The position numbers and the translations under genes were made by a program. A stretch of 64,000 bases of DNA from Nitrospiraceae bacterium. Lineage in GTDB: Bacteria; Nitrospirota; Nitrospiria; Nitrospirales; UBA8639. Every line of letters starts with the position of its first letter. The first letter of the stretch is position 1. Below the pieces are notes generated by a model, which searched no databases, had not been told where the DNA came from, and saw only the letters and a list, made by a program, of their open reading frames with translations. The stretch lies in contig JACKFE010000007.1 in the NCBI GenBank assembly GCA_020632635.1, positions 39,886 to 103,885 on the forward strand, in the 5' to 3' direction. This document shows positions 33,739-42,730 of this stretch, piece by piece.

Positions 33739-35502
33739 ATGGCACAGACGTTACCTTCCTGGACGTTGCAAGAATTAATCAAGCATCCGCAAAAGGATTA
33801 CGTTCACCTCACCAAAATAATTGACTCTCAGATCTCAAGCCTAGAAGCCCAACGAAACACTCTGACTTCAGACATTCAGCATGATCGGTTTCTGGATATT
33901 TGGAACCAATATGCCAATGTAACCGCAGATATTACAAAACTTCGCGCTTTTGCCTTTCTCTGGTTTGCGGAAAATACGAAACATCAAAAAGCCCGTGCAT
34001 TTGACAACCAAGTCCGTAATCAACTAACCGAGTTTTCCAACCGGTTATTGTTCCTAGATCTCTGGTGGCAAGGGCTTCCGGCTGTGCCCGCTTCTCGTTT
34101 AAAGAAAGGCGCAGAGCGCTATCGCTACCATCTTGATACGTTGACTCGCTATACCCCTTACACCCTAAGTGAATCCGAAGAACAAATCGTTTCCACAAAA
34201 AGTTCGACTGGCAGGCATGCACTGGAATCCCTCTACGGAATTGCCACCAACGGATTTGAATTCCACCCCAAGATCAAGGGACGGACACTTCGCCTGACCC
34301 GTGAGCAATTAATGAGTTATGTCAGACATCCCCTCCCTTCAGTTCGCCGAGCATCTTATCAAGAACTTTTTTCGGTCTATCAGAAAAACCGGGATATTCT
34401 TGGCGAGATCTACAAAAATCTTGTCCAGGATTGGAGTAATGAAGGCATCAAATTACGGCACTATCCTTCACCTCTTGCCGTCCGAAACGTCGCCAACGAT
34501 ATTCCTGACCAAGCGGTAGATGCCCTATTGCAGGTGTGTCGATCTGGAGCTTCTGTTTTTCAAAAATATTTCAAGTTAAAAGCCAAACTTCTCAAGCTGA
34601 AAACCTTCAAACGCTATGATCTCTACGCTCCCTATGCAGGAACCAAAACTCACATACCATTTCAGAAAGCAGTACAGATGGTTCTTCGATCCTATAGCAG
34701 CTTTTCTCAGAATCTCGCCGATTTGGCACAGCGGGTCATGGCTGAACGTCACCTGGATGCGGCCATTCGACCAGGGAAAATGGGTGGAGCCTTTTGTTAT
34801 AGCGTCCTGCCCCAACAGACTCCTTATGTCTTAGTCAATTACACAGGAGAAACTCGTGACGTGTCGACCTTGGCTCACGAGTTAGGCCATGCCGTTCATG
34901 GTATGCTGGCTGGACACCACCCCATTTTCACCTTTCATTCAGCGTTACCTTTGGCTGAAACAGCCTCCGTTTTTGGCGAACAATTACTTTCCGACGCCCT
35001 TCTTCAAGAGGAACGGAACAACCAGGTTCGCATCAATCTTCTTCTCAATCAATTGGATGATGCCTATGCAACTATTTTGCGACAAGCCTACTTTGTCATC
35101 TTTGAAAAAGAAGCACACAAACTGGTGGCCTGCGGTGCCACCATTGATGAGTTAGCACAAACCTACTTTCAACTGCTTAAAGAACAATTTGGACGGGCCG
35201 TAAATGTGGCCGAAGAATTTCAATGGGAGTGGCTAGCCATTCCCCATATCTTCGCCAGCCCGTTTTACTGCTACGCCTATAGCTTTGGGAATTTACTCGT
35301 CTACAGTCTGTTTCAACAATACAAACAGGAAGGATCGCCCTTCGTCCCCAAATACTTGAAGATGCTTTCAGGAGGAGGATCTGATAGTCCACAGGCTCTG
35401 TTGACACCACTAGGAGTCAATATCTCTTCCTCCAGTTTTTGGGAAAGTGGATTCAACCGGATACGAGACTTGGTAAAAGAACTAGAGCATGCCATGCCAT
35501 AA
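33739..35502 (+). CDS. pepF: M3-family oligoendopeptidase F
   Basis: Oligoendopeptidase F cleaves peptides of about 7-17 residues in the cytoplasm. The zinc site HELGHAVH lies near residue 380, and the third ligand Glu is in ETASVFGE about 25 residues later. The C-terminal GAFCYSV...PYVLVNY segment before the zinc site is also family-typical. Length 587 is normal. An AAGGAG site precedes the ATG. It stands alone between the tRNA and a convergent cytochrome gene. Confidence 0.95.
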   Translation: MAQTLPSWTLQELIKHPQKDYVHLTKIIDSQISSLEAQRNTLTSDIQHDRFLDIWNQYANVTADITKLRAFAFLWFAENTKHQKARAFDNQVRNQLTEFSNRLLFLDLWWQGLPAVPASRLKKGAERYRYHLDTLTRYTPYTLSESEEQIVSTKSSTGRHALESLYGIATNGFEFHPKIKGRTLRLTREQLMSYVRHPLPSVRRASYQELFSVYQKNRDILGEIYKNLVQDWSNEGIKLRHYPSPLAVRNVANDIPDQAVDALLQVCRSGASVFQKYFKLKAKLLKLKTFKRYDLYAPYAGTKTHIPFQKAVQMVLRSYSSFSQNLADLAQRVMAERHLDAAIRPGKMGGAFCYSVLPQQTPYVLVNYTGETRDVSTLAHELGHAVHGMLAGHHPIFTFHSALPLAETASVFGEQLLSDALLQEERNNQVRINLLLNQLDDAYATILRQAYFVIFEKEAHKLVACGATIDELAQTYFQLLKEQFGRAVNVAEEFQWEWLAIPHIFASPFYCYAYSFGNLLVYSLFQQYKQEGSPFVPKYLKMLSGGGSDSPQALLTPLGVNISSSSFWESGFNRIRDLVKELEHAMP

Positions 35503-35644
35503 GTGTTGAGGGATTGGGGATGAGGTCAGGGGACTTTTCCCCAGACCGACTACGTGGGTTGAGACAAAAGAAGAACTTTTGGGCAGTTCAACATCCTCTG
35601 TGGCAGAGAGCGACAGACTGACTGTTCTATCCTCATGATCGAGG

Positions 35645-36082
35645 TTAAAAAATGCCTGCCTCCTTTTGGAGCCACCGAACATATCCAATAATCGCGGCAA
35701 CATCGTCTGGAGTCACACCCTCAATCTTTGGCATATTACCAAACTTCCAGTGGTGAGCTCGTACTCCTCGAGCGGCAGCTTGCTGAAAAGCCATATCGGC
35801 ATGATGGGAAGGCTCATAAATTTTATGGACCAAGGGCGGCCCCTGGCCAGTCCCCACCCCTTGCTGCCCATGACAAGGCGCACAAAATGTCTGAAATTTG
35901 TCATACCCCTCTTGAAGGGCATCGGGAACTGGGAGACTAGATGCTACAACAGACGGTAACGAAGTCGCCGGATGCTCTTGAGCCCCCGTCCCATTTTCAG
36001 AACACCCACCCAACCCTAGTATGCATGTAAGAGTCATTCTAGAAATCCACAAATTTATTGTGTGCCCGACAGGCAGCCTCAT
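35645..36082 (-). CDS. Mono-heme cytochrome c lipoprotein
   Basis: A lipoprotein signal ends at LGLGGC (Cys about residue 27). The single heme site CAPCH lies near residue 67 and the likely axial Met is in GNMPKI near 116. The fold is small class-I cytochrome c. It should be anchored in the outer or inner membrane facing the periplasm and carry electrons between respiratory complexes. A strong ribosome site (GGGAGG) supports the start. It lies downstream of queC on the same strand and is convergent with pepF. Confidence 0.92.
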   Translation of the reverse strand: MRLPVGHTINLWISRMTLTCILGLGGCSENGTGAQEHPATSLPSVVASSLPVPDALQEGYDKFQTFCAPCHGQQGVGTGQGPPLVHKIYEPSHHADMAFQQAAARGVRAHHWKFGNMPKIEGVTPDDVAAIIGYVRWLQKEAGIF

Positions 36083-36124
36083 CGGAGACCTCCCTTCTAA
36101 GACCTATCTCACGATTCCAACAGA

Positions 36125-36796
36125 TTAAATCGGATCAGGTATCCCGATCCCCTGAAACGCCTCTTGTCGTATCAAACAACTATCACAATGCCTGCAGGGC
36201 TGCCCCTGAGGTCCCGGATTATAACAGCTACTGGTCAAATGAAATGGCACTTTCAACTCAACCCCTTTTTGAATGATCTCCCGTTTGGTCATCACCAGTA
36301 AGGGCGCCAAAATACTAACCGGACGCCCTTCCCTTCCTGTGCGGGTTCCCAATCGCCCCACTTCCATAAACGCATCGATGAAATCCGGACGGCAGTCTGG
36401 ATATCCTGAATAATCACGAATATTCGCACCAAAAAATATGGCTGTGGCCTGAAGCACTTCGGCATAGGCCAACGCCAAACTTAAAAAAATGGTGTTTCGT
36501 GCCGGGACATAGGTGAGGGGAATTCCTTCGTCTCGCTCCCCTTCGGACCGGTCCATAGGAACAGGGATTTCAGTCGTGAGGGCCGAACCGCCAAATGACC
36601 GTAGATCAACCTGGAGGATCTGATGTCCTGACACACCGAAAAATTGACCAAGACGTTTCGCGCACTCCACTTCCACCCGATGTCGTTGTCCATATTCAAT
36701 GGTGAGAAAATATAAATCGTACCCTTTGCTTTTGGCCACAGCCGTCGTGACACAAGAGTCTAACCCCCCGCTGGCCAAGATCACAGCGCTACTCAT
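36125..36796 (-). CDS. queC: 7-cyano-7-deazaguanine synthase QueC
   Basis: QueC converts 7-carboxy-7-deazaguanine to preQ0 with ATP and ammonia, in queuosine tRNA modification. The PP-loop SGGLDSC lies near residue 9, YVPARNTIFLSLALA near 105 and the zinc site SCYNPGPQGQPCRHCDSC near 192. The ATG at 36796 matches family starts; a longer frame begins with TTG and adds only nine residues. No queD, queE or queF is adjacent. Confidence 0.97.
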   Translation of the reverse strand: MSSAVILASGGLDSCVTTAVAKSKGYDLYFLTIEYGQRHRVEVECAKRLGQFFGVSGHQILQVDLRSFGGSALTTEIPVPMDRSEGERDEGIPLTYVPARNTIFLSLALAYAEVLQATAIFFGANIRDYSGYPDCRPDFIDAFMEVGRLGTRTGREGRPVSILAPLLVMTKREIIQKGVELKVPFHLTSSCYNPGPQGQPCRHCDSCLIRQEAFQGIGIPDPI

Positions 36797-36931
36797 GAGA
36801 CCAATACCATGGAACAGGAACAACAGGAGGGGGAATGACTACAATAAGACACCACATGAGAAGAAAAGCGTCAGTGAAACGCCGCCCCGTAAACATATGT
36901 GGTAAGGAAGGACCGTGATTCTGATGGCAGG

Positions 36932-37417
36932 CTAGGTCCGTTGTTCGGATCGCTCAATTTTTTCCATCAATTCCTTTTTCGATTGGCAGTTCACACACAA
37001 CCGGGCGAATGGTAAGGCCAACAAACGTTTCTCCCCGATTTCCTCTCCACATTCAGCACACATACCGTAACTGCCTTCCTCCAAACTATCAAGCGCATCA
37101 TCGATCATGCGTCGTTCACGATTCCGCATTTCTTGAAGGGAAATGCCCATTTCTCGCTCCAAGTCCACCAGAGCTTGATCTCCACTATCCATTGCTGCTT
37201 CCAATCGCCGTTGCTGCTCATCAGTCAAAGACTGTCCTAATTGCTGTTTAATTTCCTGTACCAATGCTTCTCGTTTCGCTAACAGAATTTCCTTCAGCGC
37301 CCCATAACGGTTTTCCTGGGAAGATTCTGCCGCCTTTTTGGAAGAGGCAGAAGCCTCACTCTTTTTTCCGCGAGAGGCCGTCGATTTGGTATCTTTTTTT
37401 GCCGGTCTTCCTACCAT
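36932..37417 (-). CDS. DksA/TraR-family zinc-finger protein
   Basis: Members bind RNA polymerase through its secondary channel and change promoter output together with ppGpp. A Lys/Ser/Ala-rich N-terminus (about 1-35) precedes a long coiled coil (about 38-110). The four-cysteine zinc finger (CAECGEEIG...RLCVNCQ) follows, near 118-143. The coiled-coil tip has no clear DxxDxA motif, so a true DksA role is not certain. Length 161 is close to DksA (151). The start has AAGGAAG upstream. Confidence 0.88.
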   Translation of the reverse strand: MVGRPAKKDTKSTASRGKKSEASASSKKAAESSQENRYGALKEILLAKREALVQEIKQQLGQSLTDEQQRRLEAAMDSGDQALVDLEREMGISLQEMRNRERRMIDDALDSLEEGSYGMCAECGEEIGEKRLLALPFARLCVNCQSKKELMEKIERSEQRT

Positions 37418-37510
37418 TCCAAGCTTCCTTTCTTCTTCTCAGCGATGTTAAAAACACACCTTTGTAGATATTCCAACAACTGCTCTCATGAAGAACTGTA
37501 TATTGCCCCC

Positions 37511-38026
37511 TCACGGGTAAGCAATTAAAGAGTGGATATCACACCCATCCAACTTTTTCCGTCCTTCCAGATCCAGTAATTCCACCAAACATGCCACCCC
37601 AACAATGTGCGCTCCCAACTGACGTAACAAATGAACCGTAGCCGCAGCCGTTCCACCAGTTGCGAGAAGATCATCCACGATAAGAACCCGCTCGCCCTCC
37701 TGAATTGCATCCCGATGGATGGATAAGGAATTGGATCCATATTCCAAATTATATTTAACCTCGTAGACATCCGCTGGTAACTTGCCGGGTTTTCGTACGG
37801 GAACAAAACCAGCGCGCAAATGAAATGCCAAGGGACTCCCAAAAATAAATCCACGAGATTCGATACCCACAATTTTATCGATTCGAGCATGCCAATATTT
37901 TTTGGTGAATTCTTCAATAATGGCATGAAAACATTGAGGGTCTTTCAATAACGGCGTGATGTCATAAAAGAGGATGCCCGGTTGAGGAAAATCAGGAACT
38001 TCACGAATCAAGGCTTTATAATCCAT
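37511..38026 (-). CDS. apt: Adenine phosphoribosyltransferase
   Basis: The enzyme salvages adenine to AMP using PRPP. The PRPP-binding loop VLIVDDLLATGGTA lies near 120-133, the start MDYKALIREVPDFPQPGI is typical of the family, and GIESRGFIFG lies near 54. The 171 residues match the usual length. I chose the ATG at 38026; a GTG six bases earlier is possible. It lies 23 bp after the acylphosphatase gene on the same strand. Confidence 0.97.
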   Translation of the reverse strand: MDYKALIREVPDFPQPGILFYDITPLLKDPQCFHAIIEEFTKKYWHARIDKIVGIESRGFIFGSPLAFHLRAGFVPVRKPGKLPADVYEVKYNLEYGSNSLSIHRDAIQEGERVLIVDDLLATGGTAAATVHLLRQLGAHIVGVACLVELLDLEGRKKLDGCDIHSLIAYP

Positions 38027-38049
38027 ATACACCCACTTGCTAAGAACCG

Positions 38050-38334
38050 TTACCTGAGGATTTGAAACCCTTCAGTTTGCCTGTTTGCCGCTCTCCAGTC
38101 AACCTGAACACTCTCCACAATGGAAAAGACAGGACCATGGCGCAAGTGCTCAAGGAGGGTCTCAATAGCCGTTTTCTCTCCTTCTGCCTCGCATTCCACC
38201 GCTCCATCCAAACAATTTCTGACCCAGCCCTTGATGTTCAAAGGTATGGCCTGAGACTGAACAAATGCCCGAAAGCCCACCCCTTGAACTTTTCCTTTCA
38301 CAAGAATATGAGCACGCACGTCCTTCAGCGTCAT
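38050..38334 (-). CDS. acyP: Acylphosphatase
   Basis: Acylphosphatase hydrolyses carboxyl-phosphate bonds such as acetyl phosphate. The catalytic Arg is in GKVQGVGFRAFV and the catalytic Asn in GWVRNCLDGAVE. With the ATG at 38334 the protein is 94 residues, the family norm, and starts 4 bp after the hemG stop. A longer frame would overlap hemG by 20 bp. The C-terminus (WRAANRQTEGFQILR) has the usual final strand. Confidence 0.95.
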   Translation of the reverse strand: MTLKDVRAHILVKGKVQGVGFRAFVQSQAIPLNIKGWVRNCLDGAVECEAEGEKTAIETLLEHLRHGPVFSIVESVQVDWRAANRQTEGFQILR

Positions 38335-38338
38335 TTTT

Positions 38339-39814
38339 TCACAATCCGTCTTTCTCAAGACTCACAGGTGCGTGATCTCCCAATATCCCTTGAATAGCTT
38401 CCTTTCCGGCTTGCATGCCGTCCTTGATGCAATCCGGAATTCCAATCCCTCGGTAGGCCGCTCCGGCAAGATACAACCTTGGCTTCCCTTGTAATAATGA
38501 CGCAATGGATGAGAGCCGTTCTTGATGACCCAGGACATACTGGGGCATTCCCCGATGCCAACGATTCACTTCCATAAAATGCGGCTTGGCCGTAACACCA
38601 ACGAGTTCAGCCAGTTCTTGTTGAATGACCTGCCCAATTTCTTGATCCTCTTTTTCTAAAATAATGTCCCTTCCACGCCCGCCCACATAGGTTCGAACCA
38701 ATATCTCCCCAGCCTTTGAACGACCTTGCCATTTCAGGGAACTCCATGTTGCTGCCAGCAGGGCTCGTTGTTCTTTGCGTGGAACAACAAATCCAAACCC
38801 CCGGATCAAGGGGCGAATACTTTCCGCCTGATATGCCAATGAGACGGTTGCAGTGGAGGCATAGGGGATATCATTTAAGATGGTAGCGAATTCTGGGCAA
38901 GCCTGTTCCAAAATTTTTGCGGCGCTATAGGCAGGAGTCGTCACAATCAAAGCATCCCCAACGAGACACTGACCATCACGGAGGAAAATTCTGTGAGAAT
39001 CATCATCATGGAAAGCAGGCTCAACATATTGAACAGTTTCACCCAAGCGCAGATGAACCTTCTGCGCACCCAATATCCCGGTCAAGGCTTGCGTTAATTC
39101 ACCCAAGCCACCTCGTAACGACATAAACATCGTCATGGGGAATGATGATGGCAAATTTTTAGGCGGACGAGCTTGAAGTGCCCTCATCCCTTTGATCACA
39201 CTTCCGTAATCTCGTTCCAGCTCTCTGAAACGTGGAAATGTCGCCTGAATACTGAGTTCCTGAGCATCTCCGGCATAAATTCCCGCCACCAATGGTTCAA
39301 GGAGATTGTGAAACGCTTCAGCTCCAAACCGGCGGGAGAAAAATTCACTCATTGATTCATCTGCGGGTAACCGGGTCGGTCGAGGCCAAAATCGTTCTGC
39401 GCCCATCCGAAGCATACCCGGAACAGACAACACCCCACTTCTCATAAAATGATCTACACGCTGAGGACGAAAAGCCAGGAGCCCCTGAGGCAATTCACGC
39501 AACTTTCCTCGACAAAAAGCAAACGTCTGATTATGTTCAGCATTTGTCGGTAACAGTCGAGATTCAAGACCCAATGCTCGACATAATTCAATGGCAGCCG
39601 GTTTCGTTGTCAAAAATGAATCAGGACCTGCCTCCATAAGCAGATCCTGAGTGGCATGGGTCAAAATTTTTCCACCCCATCGGGAGTCTTGCTCAAGAAC
39701 GGTACATTGAACGGAGGCATGGGCTTTTTTAGCTTCCTCCATGACCGCATAGGCAGCTGAAAGCCCGGTAATTCCTCCACCGATGATGACCACATGACGC
39801 GGACGAGAAATCAT
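38339..39814 (-). CDS. hemY: Protoporphyrinogen oxidase, HemG/HemY type
   Basis: This FAD enzyme oxidises protoporphyrinogen IX to protoporphyrin IX using oxygen, late in heme synthesis. The dinucleotide fold VIIGGGITGLSAAY starts at residue 8. FLTTKPAAIELC near 65 and a C-terminal LYLAGAAYRGIGIPDCIKDG near 450 are family marks. Length 491 is usual. It follows hemE by about 100 bp on the same strand, so these two heme genes probably form a unit. Some databases use hemG for this type. Confidence 0.95.
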   Translation of the reverse strand: MISRPRHVVIIGGGITGLSAAYAVMEEAKKAHASVQCTVLEQDSRWGGKILTHATQDLLMEAGPDSFLTTKPAAIELCRALGLESRLLPTNAEHNQTFAFCRGKLRELPQGLLAFRPQRVDHFMRSGVLSVPGMLRMGAERFWPRPTRLPADESMSEFFSRRFGAEAFHNLLEPLVAGIYAGDAQELSIQATFPRFRELERDYGSVIKGMRALQARPPKNLPSSFPMTMFMSLRGGLGELTQALTGILGAQKVHLRLGETVQYVEPAFHDDDSHRIFLRDGQCLVGDALIVTTPAYSAAKILEQACPEFATILNDIPYASTATVSLAYQAESIRPLIRGFGFVVPRKEQRALLAATWSSLKWQGRSKAGEILVRTYVGGRGRDIILEKEDQEIGQVIQQELAELVGVTAKPHFMEVNRWHRGMPQYVLGHQERLSSIASLLQGKPRLYLAGAAYRGIGIPDCIKDGMQAGKEAIQGILGDHAPVSLEKDGL

Positions 39815-39915
39815 ACCATTGACCTACATAAAGTCTGAGATAGGGAAAAGAACAACCCAGCCGTTAAAAGAATTGAATAGACGAGGACACAGAAAGGAGA
39901 AGACCGACACCGTTC

Positions 39916-40965
39916 TCAGGTAGTCATCTGAAATAAAGAAGAAAACCGATGAGCGCAATCTATCGCAAATTCTACGTTTTTGAGAGGCGTCTGAGGAAGA
40001 ATGCCGTGGCCAAGGTTAAAAATATGTCCAGGTCGACCATTTATTTGTTCAAAAATAGCCCGAATACGACGTTCAATCTCTTTTTCTGGAGCAAACAATA
40101 CAAGAGGATCTAAATTACCTTGGATGGCGGTATCATACCCGATCATCCTCCAGGCCTCATCAAGACGAACACGCCAATCCACTCCTAACACATCACTCCC
40201 AGCCTTCCGCATAAGGGGAAATAATCCGGTCGTTCCAGTCCCAAAATAGATAATGGGAATCCCTTCCACTCGAAGAGCGGCAATAATGGATTGAACGTGC
40301 GGCAGAACATATTCTTCATAATCACCAGGACTAAGAGCCCCCACCCAACTGTCAAATAGCTGAATCGCCTGAGCACCAGCCCGGCTTTGCACGCGTAAGT
40401 ATTCAATAACCACAGCGGAAAGCTTGGAAAGCAATTGATGCCAGACGATCGGCTGAGAAAACATTAATTGTTTTGTCCGGGCGTAATCACGGGAGCTGCC
40501 CCCCTCAATTGCATAACTTGCTAAGGTAAAGGGAGCCCCCGCAAACCCAATCAGGGGCACCCGATTTTCCAGGGCCGCCAAAGTACATCGAATAGCTTCC
40601 CCGGCATAACCAAAGACTTCACCGTCTACCGAACGAAGACCGACAATTCCGGCTTCATCCCGAATGGGATTATCGATCACCGGGCCTTTTGATTCCACAA
40701 ATTCAAGATGTAACCCCATAGCTTCCAGCGGCAATAAAATATCGGCAAAAATAATTGCGGCATCAAGATTAAATCGGTTAATCGGTTGCAAAGTCACTTC
40801 GGCCGCTAAAGCCGGGGTTTTACAGACTTCCAGTATGGAATGACGCCGGCGAATCGCCTGATATTCCGCCATATAACGGCCGGCTTGGCGCATAAACCAG
40901 ACCGGTGTCCGGTCTACCGGCTGACGAAGACAGGCCTTTAAAAAACGATCATTCATGAGAGGCAT
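39916..40965 (-). CDS. hemE: Uroporphyrinogen decarboxylase
   Basis: HemE removes four carboxyl groups from uroporphyrinogen III to give coproporphyrinogen III. The signature RTPVWFMRQAGRYMAEY lies near 19-35, IIFADILLPLEAMG near 74, and GFAGAPFTLASY near 140. The ATG at 40965 aligns with other HemE starts; the frame extends to a TTG 27 bp earlier that lacks a ribosome site. The protein is 349 residues, as expected. It is the first gene of the heme pair. Confidence 0.97.
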   Translation of the reverse strand: MPLMNDRFLKACLRQPVDRTPVWFMRQAGRYMAEYQAIRRRHSILEVCKTPALAAEVTLQPINRFNLDAAIIFADILLPLEAMGLHLEFVESKGPVIDNPIRDEAGIVGLRSVDGEVFGYAGEAIRCTLAALENRVPLIGFAGAPFTLASYAIEGGSSRDYARTKQLMFSQPIVWHQLLSKLSAVVIEYLRVQSRAGAQAIQLFDSWVGALSPGDYEEYVLPHVQSIIAALRVEGIPIIYFGTGTTGLFPLMRKAGSDVLGVDWRVRLDEAWRMIGYDTAIQGNLDPLVLFAPEKEIERRIRAIFEQINGRPGHIFNLGHGILPQTPLKNVEFAIDCAHRFSSLFQMTT

Positions 40966-41065
40966 TCTAGTGAGGGGGGCATAAGCAGTCAACGAACCTG
41001 TCGTTTCATGAAGAAGGAATTTTTATTGAGTCCTCGCATCTGATCCCACGAGTCACCCCCTCTTA

Positions 41066-41497
41066 TTACAACTGAGGAACCAACTCATTGTGAATTCGCA
41101 GGGAAATATCCCTAACCGCGTCTAATTCTTCAATCGTCATAATCCAAGCATCGCCAGGCTGCAGTTCAATTCGGTAATGCTGATTTTCCATAGAAAACCA
41201 TTCCAAATAGGGATGAGCCGGCAAGAGGGGATGTGGATCAAAAGACATAAGACTGACCTTCCCAACTTGCGGAATGCAAAAATCAAACAAAGAATCCGCT
41301 GCCCGTTCGTCATCAATAAACTGCGGATTATGAAATCGAATTCCCTGGCCCTCTATTTCTCCACGCAGATCTCCCTGTAGACAAAAATCCACGTTCCCTA
41401 ATGCAGCAAAGGTCATTTGGCCAATGACTAAGCCTGGCTTATGATTATCTAGAAATCCTTCTTTCACCCAACGACTATTGCCAAATTTCTGGGCCAT
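41066..41497 (-). CDS. Conserved-looking protein of unknown function, 143 aa
   Basis: The protein is soluble, acidic, and has mixed alpha/beta character. No signal peptide or metal-binding motif is present. Stretches such as QGIRFHNPQFIDDERAADSL and ELQPGDAWIMTIEELD suggest a folded single domain. The ATG at 41497 is preferred over a TTG 12 bp earlier. It lies between a small CXXC protein and hemE on the same strand. I do not recognise the family. Confidence 0.75.
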   Translation of the reverse strand: MAQKFGNSRWVKEGFLDNHKPGLVIGQMTFAALGNVDFCLQGDLRGEIEGQGIRFHNPQFIDDERAADSLFDFCIPQVGKVSLMSFDPHPLLPAHPYLEWFSMENQHYRIELQPGDAWIMTIEELDAVRDISLRIHNELVPQL

Positions 41498-41551
41498 ATT
41501 TATGAGCAATCAAGGCAATATCAATGTGTGAATAAATCCAGCGAAGCCCAA

Positions 41552-41755
41552 TCAGGGTTTACACAGGGGACACTTCACTTGACTGGTCGCATCGGTATTT
41601 TCCAGAGCGTCTAGAGCGGTATCCTTATCAGGATACTCAAACCACCCTCCCTCCCAAAAATCGGCTCGCATAGGACCGGAGGGAATTTCCAGGCAGCGAT
41701 CTTTATGGAGCATAGCTTGATCCAAAGAACGCTTGAGATGAATCCAATAGCCCAT
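41552..41755 (-). CDS. Small protein with C-terminal CXXC, 67 aa
   Basis: The sequence begins MGYWIHLKRSLDQAM and ends KCPLCKP, so a metal- or redox-active pair closes the protein. GGGGAAG lies before the ATG. The middle (MRADFWEGGWFEYPDKDTAL) is aromatic-rich. It lies between a strong - strand terminator (41776-41807) and the 143-residue protein, so it probably has its own promoter or relies on read-through. Function unknown. Confidence 0.7.
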   Translation of the reverse strand: MGYWIHLKRSLDQAMLHKDRCLEIPSGPMRADFWEGGWFEYPDKDTALDALENTDATSQVKCPLCKP

Positions 41756-41775
41756 GATGACTTCCCCTATTTACC

Positions 41776-41807
41776 GCAAAAAAAGAAAACAACCCGGCCA
41801 CCGGGCT
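41776..41807 (-). terminator. Rho-independent terminator
   Basis: On the - strand AGCCCGG-TGG-CCGGGTT forms a 7-bp stem with one G-U pair and a 3-nt loop, followed by TTGTTTTCTTTTTTT. It lies 62 bp past the stop of the 59-residue gene and should end its transcript. Confidence 0.82.
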
Positions 41808-41869
41808 GAAACCCAAGGGTCATACTTGAATCATACAGAGCAACGAGGAAAGGAAGGAGTGCCAGGCAA

Positions 41870-42049
41870 TCAATCAGGAATTAACTGCCATTCATCTTTT
41901 TCGAGGAAGACTTTTTGACCAGCTTTCAACTTAGCCAATTGTTCCCGGTCAAAAAATCGCATATATCGCTCAATTCGATCCTCATCATCAATACGCTCCT
42001 CTTGAGCTAACCCCGAGACTAACTTGTATCGACGCACTAAAACCGGCAT
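41870..42049 (-). CDS. Small charged protein, 59 aa
   Basis: The frame encodes a 59-residue protein starting MPVLVRRYKLVSGLAQEE and ending VFLEKDEWQLIPD. GGGAGGG lies 9 bp before the ATG and a textbook terminator follows at 41776-41807, so promoter-proximal signals and end signals both fit a real gene. It is rich in Arg, Glu, Asp and Lys with one likely helix (EERIDDEDRIERYMRFFDRE) and a short C-terminal strand pair. No known domain is recognised. Confidence 0.72.
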   Translation of the reverse strand: MPVLVRRYKLVSGLAQEERIDDEDRIERYMRFFDREQLAKLKAGQKVFLEKDEWQLIPD

Positions 42050-42248
42050 AACACGTACCCTCCCTCTTTAACAGTGACGAATGAAATAGTCTAAAAAAAC
42101 TGAATCCCTCAGTCAAGTCATATATATGAAAATCTCCATTCTCTTGGCCAGGGTTCTACCATTATGAGTATAATGCAGGAATTCAGAAAGAATCTGGTCA
42201 TCGTCATCAACTCAACGGCTTTATAATCGCCGCAAAAAGGAGTTTCCC

Positions 42249-42542
42249 ATGCCCATGTACGAATATGTATGTCGTGCTTGTGATAACCAGTTTGAGGTTA
42301 TGCAATCCATCAGCACAAAACCGGAGGAGACAATTTGCCCTCAATGCAACAGACAGAATAGTCAACGACTCATGTCCTCATTTGCCTCAAAAATCGTCGG
42401 AACTCACAAACCAGGATTTGAGGAAGGCAAAGCCTATAACATGTTGAATGAGCGAATGGATAAATTTAAAAAACTTCCGCCTATCATGGGCCAACGGGCG
42501 GCTCCTACCGTTGAAAACTCCCAACCAACCGGCGGAGATTAA
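42249..42542 (+). CDS. FmdB-family zinc-ribbon protein
   Basis: The N-terminus MPMYEYVCRACDNQFEVMQ followed by ICPQC near 31-35 is the FmdB/CxxC_CXXC_SSSS regulatory zinc-ribbon signature (YEYxCxxCxxxFE...CPxC). The family is named from a putative regulator of formamidase; its real role is unsettled. The tail of about 50 residues (YNMLNERMDKFKKLPP) is unordered. AAGGAG precedes the ATG. A terminator follows at 42612. Confidence 0.9.
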   Translation: MPMYEYVCRACDNQFEVMQSISTKPEETICPQCNRQNSQRLMSSFASKIVGTHKPGFEEGKAYNMLNERMDKFKKLPPIMGQRAAPTVENSQPTGGD

Positions 42543-42611
42543 CCCTCCTCGATTATCGAAACAGAGCCTGCCGGAACAAGCCTGTTTCTTTCGCTTGACA
42601 TTTCTTCTTCT

Positions 42612-42637
42612 AAACGGGAAAGATGTGCCCGTTTTTA
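42612..42637 (+). terminator. Rho-independent terminator after the FmdB-like gene
   Basis: AAACGGG and CCCGTTT form a perfect 7-bp stem around a 9-nt loop, followed by TTT. It lies 70 bp past the stop. It also sits within the longer possible frame of the next gene, which argues for that gene starting later, at 42731. Confidence 0.75.
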
Positions 42638-42730
42638 ATCTATCCTAGAACTTTCCGGCACTCGACCAGGAAGGTTGCTTTTTGCGCGCGCCAGGAAGAA
42701 CAGGCAGGGCCAGTGAAGAACCGAACACTT

